From Flexivirga endophytica (lineage in GTDB: Bacteria; Actinomycetota; Actinomycetes; Actinomycetales; Dermatophilaceae): a DNA stretch of 64,000 bases. Made by a program: the position numbers and the translations under genes. The notes beneath the pieces were generated by a model, which saw only the letters and a list, made by a program, of their open reading frames with translations, was not told the origin of the DNA and did no database searches. Within the stretch, counting starts at the first letter, position 1, and every line of letters begins with the position of its first letter. Location of the stretch: positions 248,001-312,000 of the forward strand of contig NZ_BMHI01000003.1 in the NCBI RefSeq assembly GCF_014640635.1. The letters are read 5' to 3'. Positions 7,115 through 16,404 of the stretch are shown here, piece after piece.

Positions 7115-9714
7115 CGGCGCACCTCGATCCGGTCACCGGAGATGAAACGGGGTCCCGGCGAAGTATCGGAGGAGCGAACCGGGGGAGAACTTCGTGGGGT
7201 GAGCACCGGACGGCGTTGACCGCGTTCGGTCTCGTACCGCAGGTCGGGGTCCGGCACGTCGGCCGCGTTGACGAACGAGGTGAAGCGCGCCAGCTTCACC
7301 GGGTCGTGCAGCACTTCGCTCCATTCGTCGCGGTATGACGCCACGTGCCCCTCCATCGCGGCGTCCAGATCCGTGGCGACTCCCAACCCGTCGTGCAGGA
7401 CGACGTCCCGCAGGTGCTCGATGCCGCCGGGCAGTTCCTCGAGCCAGGCGGCGGTGCGCTGGAGGCGATCGGCCGTGCGGATGTAGTAGATGAAGAACCG
7501 GTCGATCGCTCGGACCAGTCCTTCGTCGTCCAGGTCCTCGGCCAGCAGGGTCGCGTGCCGCGGGCTGAAGCCGCCGTTGCCGCCGACATACAGGTTCCAG
7601 CCCTTGTCGGTGGCGATCACGCCGGCGTCCTTGCTGCGCGCCTCCGCACACTCCCGCGCACAGCCGGAGACGCCGAGCTTCAGTTTGTGCGGCGCGCGCA
7701 GGCCGCGGTAGCGCAGCTCGAGCCGGATCGCCATGGCGACGGAGTCCTGCACGCCATACCGACACCAGGAGTCGCCGACGCACGACTTCACCGTCCGCAA
7801 CGACTTGCCGTAGGCGTGGCCGCACTCGAAACCGGCCTCGACCAGCCGCCGCCAGATGGTCGGCAGCTGCTCGACGCGAGCGCCGAACATGTCGATCCGC
7901 TGCCCGCCCGTGATCTTGGTGTAGAGGTCGAATTCCTTTGCGATCCGGCCGATCTCGATCAGACCGTCGGGCGTCACCTCGCCACCGGGGATGCGCGGCA
8001 CGATCGAGTAAGTGCCGTCCTTCTGCAGGTTGGCCAGCATGTGGTCGTTGGTGTCCTGCAGGGTGCCACGGTCGTCGTCGAGGATGTGGCCGGTCCCGAG
8101 GCTGGCCAGCACCGAGGCGATGACCGGCTTGCAGATCTCACAGCCGCGGCCGCGGCCGTGCCGGGCGATGATCTCGCTGAACGTGCGCAGTCCGGTGACC
8201 TGCACGGCGTTGAAGAGTTCGGCGCGGGTCAGCTCGAAGTGCTCGCACATCCCTTTGCCGACAGCGACGCCCGCCTCCTCCAGCGCGGTGTCGGTCAGCC
8301 GTTTGACCAGCGGCACGCAGGACCCGCAACTGGTGCCGGCACGCGTGCACGACTTCACGTCGGCGACCGAGCAGCATCCCTGCGCGGTGACCGCGTCGCG
8401 TATGTCGCCCGCCGTCACGTTGTTGCACGAGCAGACCGTGGCCCCGTCGGGCAGTTCCCCGCCACCGGGCGGGCCGTCCGTCGCCGGCACCAGCCAAGCA
8501 CTCGGATCGGTGCCGAGTGCCTGACCGACCATCGGCCGGAGCGCGGCGTATGACGACGCGTCCCCGACCAGGATCCCGCCGAGCAGTGTGCGGGCGTCGT
8601 CGGAGAGCACCAGCTTCTTGTAGACACCGGCGACGGCGTCCGCGAAGGACACCTCCAGCGAGCCGGGGGTGGCGCCGAAGGCATCCCCGAAGGATGCGAC
8701 ATCGACCCCGAGCAGCTTGAGCTTGGTGGAGGAATCGGCGCCGGGGAAGGTCGCAGCGCCGCCGAGCAGCCGGTCGACGGCCACCTCGGCCATCGCGTTC
8801 CCCGGAGCGATCAGCCCCCAGACCCGGCCGTCGACGCAGGCGACCTCGCCCACCGCGCTGATCGCCGGGTCGTCGGTCAGACAGGACGAGTCGACGACGA
8901 CACCGCCTCGTTCACCGATGGAAAGCCCTGCGTCCCGGGCCAATTCGTCTCGCGGCCGGACACCGGTCGCGAAGACCACCACGTCCGCCGGCAGCGAGCT
9001 GCCGTCGGCGAAGCGCATACCGTCGACCCGGCCGCGCCGCGCACCCAGGACCTTGGCCGTGGCGGTCGCGGTGCGCACGGTGACGCCGAGCTGCTCGATC
9101 AGCCGACGCAGCACGGCGCCGCCGCCGTCGTCGACCTGCAAGGGCATCAGTCGTGGTGCGAACTCCACCACGGTGCTCTCGACACCGAGCGCCTGCAACG
9201 CACCGGCGGCCTCCAGGCCCAGCAGTCCGCCACCGACCACCACACCGCGCAACGGCCGGTCATCGTGACCGACCCGAAGCGTTTCGACATACCCACGCAG
9301 GTCCGCGACGTCGTCGATCGTGCGGTAGACGAAACAGCCGCGCAGATCTGACCCGTCGACCGGAGGCCGGGCGGCATACGACCCGGTGGCGAGGATCAGG
9401 TGGTCGTAACCGACGTCGTCGCCGCGGTCGGTGCGCACCCGCCGGCCGCTGCGGTCGATTGCGGTGACGGCGGTGCCCTTGCGCAGCGTGACCTGCGGGT
9501 CCTGCCAGAGGCCGGCGCCGCCGAGGTGCAGGTCCTCCGGGTCACGCCCGGTGAAGTAGGTCGTCAGGGCCACCCGGTCGTACGGCGGTCGTGGCTCGTC
9601 ACCGATGACAGTGACCCGGAAGCGGCCGGCGTCGTCGCGGGACCGCAATGCCTCGACGAACCGATGGGCGACCATGCCCGCGCCGGCCACCACGACGTGC
9701 TGCTGAGTCATCAT
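7111..9714 (-). CDS. nirB: Assimilatory nitrite reductase [NAD(P)H] large subunit
   Basis: About 867 residues. Domains in order: FAD/NAD(P)H oxidoreductase (VVVAGAGMVAHRFVE at the start, about 1-400); BFD-like [2Fe-2S] domain with TVCSCNNVTAGDIRDAV and GTSCGSCVPLV (about 420-480); a second small Cys pair, CEICKPV; then two nitrite/sulfite reductase half-domains. The siroheme/[4Fe-4S] ligands are visible as CVGDSWC and GCAREC. Of the two adjacent ATGs, 9714 is chosen because AAGGAG lies 8 nt upstream; the start overlaps the stop of the preceding gene. The last roughly 20 codons are derived from a dispersed palindromic repeat (7151-7204), an acquired extension of the normal C terminus. Confidence 0.95.
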   Translation of the reverse strand: MMTQQHVVVAGAGMVAHRFVEALRSRDDAGRFRVTVIGDEPRPPYDRVALTTYFTGRDPEDLHLGGAGLWQDPQVTLRKGTAVTAIDRSGRRVRTDRGDDVGYDHLILATGSYAARPPVDGSDLRGCFVYRTIDDVADLRGYVETLRVGHDDRPLRGVVVGGGLLGLEAAGALQALGVESTVVEFAPRLMPLQVDDGGGAVLRRLIEQLGVTVRTATATAKVLGARRGRVDGMRFADGSSLPADVVVFATGVRPRDELARDAGLSIGERGGVVVDSSCLTDDPAISAVGEVACVDGRVWGLIAPGNAMAEVAVDRLLGGAATFPGADSSTKLKLLGVDVASFGDAFGATPGSLEVSFADAVAGVYKKLVLSDDARTLLGGILVGDASSYAALRPMVGQALGTDPSAWLVPATDGPPGGGELPDGATVCSCNNVTAGDIRDAVTAQGCCSVADVKSCTRAGTSCGSCVPLVKRLTDTALEEAGVAVGKGMCEHFELTRAELFNAVQVTGLRTFSEIIARHGRGRGCEICKPVIASVLASLGTGHILDDDRGTLQDTNDHMLANLQKDGTYSIVPRIPGGEVTPDGLIEIGRIAKEFDLYTKITGGQRIDMFGARVEQLPTIWRRLVEAGFECGHAYGKSLRTVKSCVGDSWCRYGVQDSVAMAIRLELRYRGLRAPHKLKLGVSGCARECAEARSKDAGVIATDKGWNLYVGGNGGFSPRHATLLAEDLDDEGLVRAIDRFFIYYIRTADRLQRTAAWLEELPGGIEHLRDVVLHDGLGVATDLDAAMEGHVASYRDEWSEVLHDPVKLARFTSFVNAADVPDPDLRYETERGQRRPVLTPRSSPPVRSSDTSPGPRFISGDRIEVRR
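7151..7204 (-). repeat. Palindromic repeat embedded in the 3' end of nirB
   Basis: Read on the minus strand, this stretch has CCCCACGAAGT, a C-rich centre with CGCTCCTCCGAT, then ACTTCGCCGGG, so its ends are inverted repeats. The same sequence with few changes occurs at 31009-31062, between two unrelated genes, where it is followed by further partial copies. Here it lies inside the nirB reading frame and is translated as a Pro/Ser/Arg-rich tail, ending 37 bp before the nirB stop codon. Confidence 0.8.
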
Positions 9715-11258
9715 CGAGAGATCTCCTTGTCGATCAGGGACGACGCTACGGAATGGATGTTTCCGGGGTCGTTTCGTGAATGTTTCGGCTGTGGAACGTC
9801 TTTCGTGGGATTGACGTCGTCCATCCACTCGAGGAGGCCGCAGACGACCTCGCGGCAACCGCCACATCCGGTGGTTGCGCGCGTCCGTGCTGACACCGCG
9901 ACCAGGTCGCGTGCGCCGGCCACGTGCGCGTCGACGATGTCCTTCTTGGTGACCCCGTTGCAGCGGCAGACGGTCGTGGCGGCCGGCATCGTGGTCGGAT
10001 CACCGGTGAGCGGGACGACGGAGTTCGGCAGTCCGTCCAGCAACAGGACCGCGGGATCGTCCGGCAGGGGCGTACGTCGTTCGTATGCCGCGGTCAGGTC
10101 CGCGGCCACCCGCTTCGCGCCCACACAGCACGCGGCGACCACTCGATCCCCGAGCACGGAGACCTGCACATGCCGTCGATGCGCGGGGTCGCTGAGCGTG
10201 ACGGTCCGTGCCTCCGCAGGCGGCTCGGGGCCGTCCCCGATCGCCACGACGTCGACACCGACCGCCTTCAGCTTCACGACCTGACCCGTCCCGGCCGACG
10301 AGGCAGGGACGTCGGACACGGCGCACCCCGCGAGCTGCCGCGCCAGCAGATCGGCCTGCGCCCAGCCCGGCGCGAGCAACCCGCTGCAGCCGGACTGCGG
10401 CTCGGCACAGTCACCGATCGCGGCGACCTGCGGATCGCCAGGGCTGCGCAGTTCGTCGGTCACCACGACCCCGGCGCGCACGGGCAAGCCTGCAGCGCGG
10501 GCCAACTCGGTGCGCGGTGCGACACCGACGCTCGCGACGACCACGTCCGTCGGGATCTCCCGACCGTCACGCAGCCGGACCGCCGTGATCCGGTCGCCGT
10601 CGTGTTGCAGGCGGTGCAGCTCGGCATCGGTCACCACCTGCACACCGGCTGCAGCCAGCGCCGCCCGCGCGATGTCCGCCGCCGATGCCGGGAGCTGCCG
10701 GTCCAGGACATGACCGCCGCGGTGCAGCACGTGCACGTCGGCGCCTCGGGAAGCCAGGCCGCACGCGATCTCGAGTCCGAGCAGCCCACCTCCGACGACG
10801 GTCACCCGCCGTGGGTAGGAGCACGCGGCCAGGAGTTCGCGGCAGTCGTCGATCGTGCGCAGCACGCGGACCTGACCGGCGCGTTCGTCGCTGTCGGTCA
10901 GCGGCCGGCGGGCGGCTGCGCCCGTCGCCAAGACCACCGTGTCGTAGGGGTGTTCGGAGCCGTCGTCGCATCGCACGACGCACCGGTCGCGGTCCACGTC
11001 CGTGGCGGTCACGCCACGGAGGACCCGCACCGTCATACCGCTGCTGTCGGTCGCGGTGGGCAGCGTGAGCCGTCCCAGATCGGCGCGGTCCGCGATCACC
11101 TCACTCAGCAGCAGCCGGTTGTAGGGACGGTGCGGCTCCTCCCCGATCACCGTGACGTCCAGCAACCGAGTGGACCGGTCCGCCGTCAGCCGTCCGAGCT
11201 CGTCCAGCAGTCGCACCGCGACCATGCCGTGGCCGACGACGACGATGCGGCTGCTCAT
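9711..11258 (-). CDS. nasB: Assimilatory nitrate reductase electron-transfer subunit (FAD, [2Fe-2S])
   Basis: 515 residues. The N-terminal 400 are a NADH:rubredoxin/nitrite-reductase-like flavoprotein: VVVGHGMVAVRLLDEL, the second dinucleotide fold VTVVGGGLLGLEIACGLASRGADV, and VAAIGDCAEPQSG. A BFD-like [2Fe-2S] domain ends the protein, with VCRCNGVTKKDIVDAH and TGCGGCREVVCGLL supplying CxC and CxxC ligands. It resembles the N-terminal half of NirB and is the expected NADH-to-nitrate-reductase electron conduit. The ATG at 11258 has a strong GGAGGGAGG upstream. A 67-bp gap with a CGCTCGCTTCGCTCGGTC palindrome separates it from the nitrate reductase gene. The symbol is by analogy. Confidence 0.88.
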   Translation of the reverse strand: MSSRIVVVGHGMVAVRLLDELGRLTADRSTRLLDVTVIGEEPHRPYNRLLLSEVIADRADLGRLTLPTATDSSGMTVRVLRGVTATDVDRDRCVVRCDDGSEHPYDTVVLATGAAARRPLTDSDERAGQVRVLRTIDDCRELLAACSYPRRVTVVGGGLLGLEIACGLASRGADVHVLHRGGHVLDRQLPASAADIARAALAAAGVQVVTDAELHRLQHDGDRITAVRLRDGREIPTDVVVASVGVAPRTELARAAGLPVRAGVVVTDELRSPGDPQVAAIGDCAEPQSGCSGLLAPGWAQADLLARQLAGCAVSDVPASSAGTGQVVKLKAVGVDVVAIGDGPEPPAEARTVTLSDPAHRRHVQVSVLGDRVVAACCVGAKRVAADLTAAYERRTPLPDDPAVLLLDGLPNSVVPLTGDPTTMPAATTVCRCNGVTKKDIVDAHVAGARDLVAVSARTRATTGCGGCREVVCGLLEWMDDVNPTKDVPQPKHSRNDPGNIHSVASSLIDKEISR

Positions 11259-11325
11259 GCTGCCTCCCTCCTCCGTCGGGAGCCGGCATTCGACCCGTGC
11301 TTGTTTGGTCGCTCGCTTCGCTCGG

Positions 11326-13428
11326 TCACGACACCCACTCCCGGCTGACCCTGACCGCGCACACCTTGAACTCCGGCATGCCGGAGACCGGATCGGTCGC
11401 CGGGTTGGTGACGGCGTTGGCGGCGCCCTGCCCCGGGAAGTGGAAGGGCATGAAGACGGTGTCGCGGCGGATGTCGGCCGACAGTCGCGCCATACCGCTC
11501 GCGCTGCCGCGAGTGGACGTGACGCGCACACAGTCGCCCTCCTCGATGCCGAGGCGAGCTGCCAGGACCGGGTGCAGTTGCACGAACGGGCCGGCCTCAC
11601 CGCGCAGCAGCTCGGGCACCCGGCGGGTCTGCGCCCCCGACTGGTAGTGCTGCAGGATCCGGCCGGTGATCAGGTAGATCGGGGCGTCCGGTCGTACGTC
11701 GTCGTCGACCGGGGAGGTGTCCACGCAGACCATCCGGGCGCGTCCGTCGGCGGTGTCGAAGCGATCGAGGAAGAGTCGCGGCGTGCCCGGATGACCCACC
11801 TGCGGGCACGGCCAGTGCAGCCCCTCCCCAGCGTCCAGCCGAGCCACATCGACACCGGTGTAGTCGGCGATGCCGCCGGTGCTGGCACGCGCCAGTTCCT
11901 CCAGCACCTCGACCGGAGTGGCCGCGAACTGCACTGGTATGTGGAGCAGTTGCGCGAGTTCGTGCCAGATGCGCAGCTCGTCCCGCACCCCCTCCGGCGG
12001 CTGTATGACGCGCCGGCGCCGCAACACCCGGCCCTCCAGCGAGGTCATCGTGCCTTCCTCCTCCGCCCACTGCGGCACCGGCAGCACGACGTCGGCCAGC
12101 CGGGCGGTCTCCGACGGCACGAAGTCGGCAACGACCAGCAGCTCCAGCTGCGCCAACTTTCGGGCCACTTTGTCCGAGTCGGGAGCGCTGACAACGGGAT
12201 TCGCACCATGGACGAAGAGCACCCGCGGCCCGTCCGGTTGGCCGATCGCGTCCAGCAGCTGAACCGCGGGCAGGCCCGGTCCGGGGATGCTCGACTCGGA
12301 CACGCCCCAGACTTCGGCGACGTGCGCCCGTGCGGCCGGGTCGGTGATCGACCGGTACCCCGGCAGTTGGTCCGCCTTCTGACCGTGCTCACGGCCGCCC
12401 TGGCCGTTGCCCTGCCCGGTGATGCAGCCGTAGCCGGAACCGACCCGGCCGGGCAGGCCGAGCGCCAGCGCCAGATTGATCGCGGCGGTCACGGTGTCGG
12501 TGCCGTGCGCGTGCTGCTCGGCGCCGCGCCCGGTAAGCACGTAGGCTCCGGCTCCACCAGCGCTGGGACTCGCACCCGCGAGCAACGTTGCTGCTGCTCG
12601 CAACTCGCCCACGGGGACCCCGGTCGCGCGTTCGACGCGCTCTGGCCACCACATGGTGACCGCAGCACGCACGGCGTCCCACCCACTAACCCGACGGGTC
12701 AGGTAGGCGTCGTCGGTGTCGCCGGCCAGCGTGACCAGATGCAGCAGCCCGAGCAGCACGGCGATGTCGGTGCCCGGCACCGGCTGCAGGTGTATGCCGC
12801 CGTCCGACTCGGTGAGGGCAGCGGTCGCCGTCCGCCGCGGGTCCACCACGATCAGTCCGCCACGGCTGCGCACCCCGGACAGGTGTTGCACCGCCGGTGG
12901 CATCGTCTCGCTGAGATTGCTGCCGACCAGCAGCACTGCGTCGGCGCCGGCCAGGTCGGTCAGCGGGAACGGCAACCCTCGGTCCAGGCCGAAGGCGCGG
13001 TTGACCGCGGCGGCGGCGGACGACATACAGAATCGGCCGTTGTAGTCGATGCGTGATGTCCCGAGCGCGACACGGGCGAATTTGCCCAGCGTGTAGGCCT
13101 TTTCGTTCGTCAAACCACCGCCGCCGAAGACAGCAACGGCATCGGGTCCGGCCGCGCCCTGGGCGCTGCGAACCGCCGCGACGATCCGCGCGTAGGCATC
13201 GTCCCAGCTCGCTTCGACCAGCTCACCGGTCGCGTCACGAACCAGTGGTGTCGTGATGCGGTCGGCTGCGGTGAGCAGCTCGGCAGCGGTCCAGCCCTTC
13301 TGGCAGAGTCCACCGCGATTGGTCGGGAAGTCTCGGGGCGCCAGCGTGATCCGGCCGGATCCCTTCTGTCCCAGGCGAATCCCGCACTGGAGAGCGCAGT
13401 AGGGGCAATGCGTGTCGACCGTCGTCAT
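11326..13428 (-). CDS. nasC: Assimilatory nitrate reductase catalytic subunit, Mo-bisPGD
   Basis: 700 residues. The N-terminal [4Fe-4S] site is C8-x2-C11-x3-C15 with C42 in GGLCQKGW. The molybdopterin oxidoreductase core follows (DRITTPLVR, SWDDAYARIV, AVFGGGGLTNEKAY, GSGYGCITGQGNGQGGREHGQKADQLPG in pieces), and a molydop-binding C-terminal domain (about 590-700) ends with AVTNPATDPVSGMPEFK. No C-terminal [2Fe-2S] domain is fused, which fits the separate electron-transfer subunit downstream. It reduces nitrate to nitrite in the cytoplasm. The ATG at 13428 overlaps the transporter stop codon by 4 nt. Confidence 0.95.
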   Translation of the reverse strand: MTTVDTHCPYCALQCGIRLGQKGSGRITLAPRDFPTNRGGLCQKGWTAAELLTAADRITTPLVRDATGELVEASWDDAYARIVAAVRSAQGAAGPDAVAVFGGGGLTNEKAYTLGKFARVALGTSRIDYNGRFCMSSAAAAVNRAFGLDRGLPFPLTDLAGADAVLLVGSNLSETMPPAVQHLSGVRSRGGLIVVDPRRTATAALTESDGGIHLQPVPGTDIAVLLGLLHLVTLAGDTDDAYLTRRVSGWDAVRAAVTMWWPERVERATGVPVGELRAAATLLAGASPSAGGAGAYVLTGRGAEQHAHGTDTVTAAINLALALGLPGRVGSGYGCITGQGNGQGGREHGQKADQLPGYRSITDPAARAHVAEVWGVSESSIPGPGLPAVQLLDAIGQPDGPRVLFVHGANPVVSAPDSDKVARKLAQLELLVVADFVPSETARLADVVLPVPQWAEEEGTMTSLEGRVLRRRRVIQPPEGVRDELRIWHELAQLLHIPVQFAATPVEVLEELARASTGGIADYTGVDVARLDAGEGLHWPCPQVGHPGTPRLFLDRFDTADGRARMVCVDTSPVDDDVRPDAPIYLITGRILQHYQSGAQTRRVPELLRGEAGPFVQLHPVLAARLGIEEGDCVRVTSTRGSASGMARLSADIRRDTVFMPFHFPGQGAANAVTNPATDPVSGMPEFKVCAVRVSREWVS

Positions 13429-14855
13429 ACGACGACACCACCCGGACGCTTGCGCCCGTAGGCCAGCCAGGTCACCAGACCCATCACCAGATAACAGGCG
13501 AGGATGCCCCACAGCGCCGGGACGATGGTGCCGGTCGGGTGGGCGGCGCCCTTGGTCATGGACTTCGACATCGCGAAGACCTGCGGGATCAGGAACCCGC
13601 CGTACGCGCCGGCTGCTCCGACGATCCCGATGGCTCCCGCGGCGACCTTGCGCGCGGTGGCCATCGATGCCGGGGTGTCGTCGCCGACGGTCGCCGCGAA
13701 GACTGCCGGGATCATCCGGTAGATCGAGCCGTTACCGATGCCGGTGAAGACGAACATCCACAGGAACGCGACCATGAACCAGCCGAAACTGCCTGCCTGC
13801 AAGGCGATCACGACGCCTGCGGCACCGAGTGCCATCGCCGCGAAGCTGACCACCGTGACCCGCCAACCGCCGACCCGGTCCGCGACGAGACCGCCCAAGG
13901 GACGGGACATCGAGCCGACGAAAGCTCCCAGGAACGCCAGCGTCATCCCGGCACCGAGCAGCACGTAGCTGCCGCGCCCGGGGAACGAATCCCGCATCAA
14001 TTTGGGGAAGACACCGGCGAAGCCGATGAACGACCCGAAGGTGCCGACGTAGACGAACGAGAGGAGCCAGGTGTGGCGTGAGCGGACCGCAGCGGCATAG
14101 GTGCCGGGTTCCGAACGCGCGTCGGTGAGATTGTCCATCCGCAGCCAGGCCCCGACCGCCGCAGCCAGCACCAGCGGCACGAAGACCCAGCCGACCACCG
14201 GCAGGTTCGGCCTACCGGTGGAGAAGCCGGCCCCGATCGTCACAAGGATCGGTGCGGCGAACTGCACCGCCGCGGTGCCCAGATTGCCGCCGGCAGCATT
14301 GATTCCGAGCGCTTTGCCCTTCTCCGCATGGCGGTAGAAGAACGAGATGTTGGTCATCGACGACGCGAAGTTGCCGCCCCCGAATCCGGCGAAAGCCGCC
14401 ATCGCGAGCAACACCGGGAATCCCGCGTGCTGTCCGATCGCGACGGCCAGACCGACCGTCGGCAGAAGCAGCAGCAACGCCGACAGGACGGTCCAGTTGC
14501 GGCCACCCAGCCGGGGAACCATGAGGGAGTATGGAATTCGCAGGGTGGCGCCGACCAGGGTCGGGATCGAGATGAGCCAGAACTGCTGGCTGTCGGAGAT
14601 CGCGGCAGCGCCGGTGTAGCCGTACGCCGGCAGCAGCGGCACGACGATGCTCCAGATCGCGAAGACACCGAACCCGAGGAACTCGGCATACACCGAGAGA
14701 CCGAGGTTGCGCCGTGCCGTCCGCCGGCCGAATCCTTCCCATTGCGAGGGGTTCTCAGGATCCCAACCGGAGATCCACCGGCCTTTGCCGATGGTCGGCC
14801 GGCTCGAGTCACCGGTCTTCCGATCGTCGACGCCGAGGTCTGTCGCGAGTGCCAT
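13425..14855 (-). CDS. narK: Nitrate/nitrite transporter (NNP family MFS)
   Basis: 476 residues with about 12 membrane helices. The NNP signatures are visible: GFGGGNFASSMTNISFFY and, in the second half, FTGIGNGSIYRMIPAVF. It carries nitrate in (or exchanges nitrite out) across the membrane. The ATG at 14855 is preceded by GGAGGTGGGT, a strong ribosome binding site, and is preferred to the longer open frame. It is the first gene of the nas-nir-siroheme operon, so the promoter should lie in the 183 bp up to the pyrE stop codon. A N-terminal soluble stretch (WISGWDPENPSQW) precedes the first helix, as in other actinobacterial members. Confidence 0.94.
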   Translation of the reverse strand: MALATDLGVDDRKTGDSSRPTIGKGRWISGWDPENPSQWEGFGRRTARRNLGLSVYAEFLGFGVFAIWSIVVPLLPAYGYTGAAAISDSQQFWLISIPTLVGATLRIPYSLMVPRLGGRNWTVLSALLLLLPTVGLAVAIGQHAGFPVLLAMAAFAGFGGGNFASSMTNISFFYRHAEKGKALGINAAGGNLGTAAVQFAAPILVTIGAGFSTGRPNLPVVGWVFVPLVLAAAVGAWLRMDNLTDARSEPGTYAAAVRSRHTWLLSFVYVGTFGSFIGFAGVFPKLMRDSFPGRGSYVLLGAGMTLAFLGAFVGSMSRPLGGLVADRVGGWRVTVVSFAAMALGAAGVVIALQAGSFGWFMVAFLWMFVFTGIGNGSIYRMIPAVFAATVGDDTPASMATARKVAAGAIGIVGAAGAYGGFLIPQVFAMSKSMTKGAAHPTGTIVPALWGILACYLVMGLVTWLAYGRKRPGGVVV

Positions 14856-14916
14856 ACCCACCTCCGTGTGCCAGAGCCCCGGAGTGGGGCCTGGCACCCG
14901 AACGTAGGAACGGGAT

Positions 14917-14943
14917 GTTTCGCGAGCAGCGTCGTCGTGTTAC
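14917..14943 (-). promoter_or_regulatory. Possible GlnR-like boxes upstream of the nitrate operon
   Basis: On the minus strand GTAAC (14943-14939) and GAAAC (14921-14917) occur 22 bp apart, two helical turns, about 60 bp before the narK start. GlnR sites in actinobacteria are built from GTNAC/GAAAC half-sites at 11-bp steps. The intermediate half-sites are not recognisable here, so this is only a weak candidate. Confidence 0.25.
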
Positions 14944-15038
14944 CTGCTCGTCACGGTGATCTCACCGGCAATGCCGTCGCAGTGAGAGATCGACGGTCGG
15001 CGTGCGGTCGATCCGCGTCATTGCGGGAGGTGGTGGGA

Positions 15039-15626
15039 TCAGGCGAGCCCGAGGTCCTCGAGCCCGTATGCCGTGAGATAGGCCACACCCGCCTCCTCGA
15101 TCCGCTCGCGGGCGCCCGTCGCCCGGTCGGCGATGACCGCGACCGCGACGACCTCGGCTCCGGCCTCCCGGACCGCGGCCACTGCCTCGAGGGCGGACGC
15201 ACCGGTCGTGGAGGTGTCCTCGACGACGACGACGCGACGACCCTTGATCGACGGGCCCTCGATCCGCTGCTGGAGGCCGTGCGCCTTGCCGGCCTTGCGC
15301 ACGACGAAGGCGTCGAGCGTGCGGCCTTCCGCGGCCGCGGCGTGCAGCATCGCTGTGGCCACCGGGTCGGCGCCCATGGTGAGGCCGCCGACGGCGTCAT
15401 ACGACAGTTCGGCGGTGAGGTCGAGCATGACCTTGCCGACCAGGGGTGCGGCGGCGCCGCTGAGCGTGATCCGGCGCAGGTCGACGTAGTAGTCGGCCTC
15501 CTTCCCGGACGACAAGGTGACCTTGCCGCGCACGATCGCCTCGGACGTGATGTGCTCCAACAACTCCTGCTTGGCCAAGGCCATCTCCTCGATGCTCGCG
15601 GTATCGGACGTCTTTCCGGAACTCAC
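15039..15626 (-). CDS. pyrE: Orotate phosphoribosyltransferase
   Basis: 195 residues with the type I PRTase PRPP-binding motif VVVVEDTSTTGAS (about 130-142) and the OPRT-typical VTLSSGKEADYYVDLRRITL near the N terminus and GGLTMGADPVATAM. It converts orotate plus PRPP to OMP in pyrimidine synthesis. The GTG start at 15626 overlaps the SDR stop codon by 4 nt (GTGA), so it is coupled to an unrelated short-chain dehydrogenase. No other pyr gene is adjacent; upp lies 40 kb away in the window. Confidence 0.95.
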   Translation of the reverse strand: MSSGKTSDTASIEEMALAKQELLEHITSEAIVRGKVTLSSGKEADYYVDLRRITLSGAAAPLVGKVMLDLTAELSYDAVGGLTMGADPVATAMLHAAAAEGRTLDAFVVRKAGKAHGLQQRIEGPSIKGRRVVVVEDTSTTGASALEAVAAVREAGAEVVAVAVIADRATGARERIEEAGVAYLTAYGLEDLGLA

Positions 15627-16393
15627 TGCGGTCGGTGCCTGCGGCTGAGCTTGCCCATCCGGACGATCGGACGGGGCAGCACGCGCAACGCGGTCGCCGC
15701 CACTTTGTACTGCGGACTCGGGATGGAGATGACCTTGCCCCGGTCGACGTCGTCAAGGCACTCCTTGACCAGCGAATCCGCCTGCAACCACATGAAACCG
15801 GGGAGACCGCCGTTGCCCTTGATGCCGGCGCGGTCGTGGAACTCGGTGTGGGTGAAGCCGGGGCACAGGGCGGTCACCGTCACCCCGCTGCCGCGCAGCT
15901 CACTCGCCAGGCCCTCGGAGAAGACGGTCACGTAGGACTTCGCGGCCGAGTAGGTGCCCGAGGCCATGAAGCCGGCGACGGACGACACGTTGATGATCGC
16001 ACCGTGGCCGCGTTCGCGCATCGCGAGCGCGGCGGCGTGCGAGAGCACCGTGACGGCCCGGACGAGGACGGTGAGCATCTCCTCCTCGTCGCGGATCTCG
16101 TTGCGCAGGAAGGGTTTCTTCAGGCCGAAACCTGCGTTGTTGACGAGGAGGTCGACCGGTCGGGTGACGTCGGCGAGCCGATCGGCGACCGACTGGATGT
16201 CGAGTCGGTCGCTGAGGTCGGCGGGCAGCACTTCGACGGAGACCGAGTAGCGGTCCTCCAGGTGAGCCTTGAGCTCTTCCAGCCGGCTCTGCGTGCGAGC
16301 CACGAGCACGAGGTCATGACCGCGTTGTGCCAGTTGGGTTGCGAAAGTCTTACCGATGCCGGCGCTCGCGCCGGTGACGAGTGCAGTGGCCAT
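15623..16393 (-). CDS. Short-chain dehydrogenase/reductase
   Basis: 256 residues, classical SDR. TGASAGIGKTFA is the NAD(P)-binding glycine motif, DLLVNNAGFG follows, and the catalytic residues are in NVSSVAGF and YSAAKSYV (Y-x3-K). The arginine in LVARTQSRLEEL favours NADP(H). Similar proteins of the DltE/YqjQ type act on unknown carbonyl or hydroxyl substrates. A TAGACT box lies 8 nt before the ATG without a Shine-Dalgarno, suggesting a leaderless transcript that continues into pyrE. Confidence 0.88.
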   Translation of the reverse strand: MATALVTGASAGIGKTFATQLAQRGHDLVLVARTQSRLEELKAHLEDRYSVSVEVLPADLSDRLDIQSVADRLADVTRPVDLLVNNAGFGLKKPFLRNEIRDEEEMLTVLVRAVTVLSHAAALAMRERGHGAIINVSSVAGFMASGTYSAAKSYVTVFSEGLASELRGSGVTVTALCPGFTHTEFHDRAGIKGNGGLPGFMWLQADSLVKECLDDVDRGKVISIPSPQYKVAATALRVLPRPIVRMGKLSRRHRPQ

Positions 16394-16404
16394 GGGGCGT
16401 GAGT

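Noticed and set aside
11308-11335. CGCTCGCTTCGCTCGGTC stretch between nitrate reductase genes
   Set aside because: Looks like low-complexity GC palindrome common in actinobacteria; no second copy found in the window.
11152-13056. 634-codon plus-strand frame opposite the nitrate reductase gene
   Set aside because: Shadow frame; Arg/His/Gln-rich and without ribosome binding site or domain.
14954-15013. CGGTGA-TC-TCACCG and GATCGAC...GTCGATC inverted repeats between pyrE and narK
   Set aside because: Could be a pyrE terminator or an operator, but arms are short and one loop is 12 nt; not distinctive enough to call.
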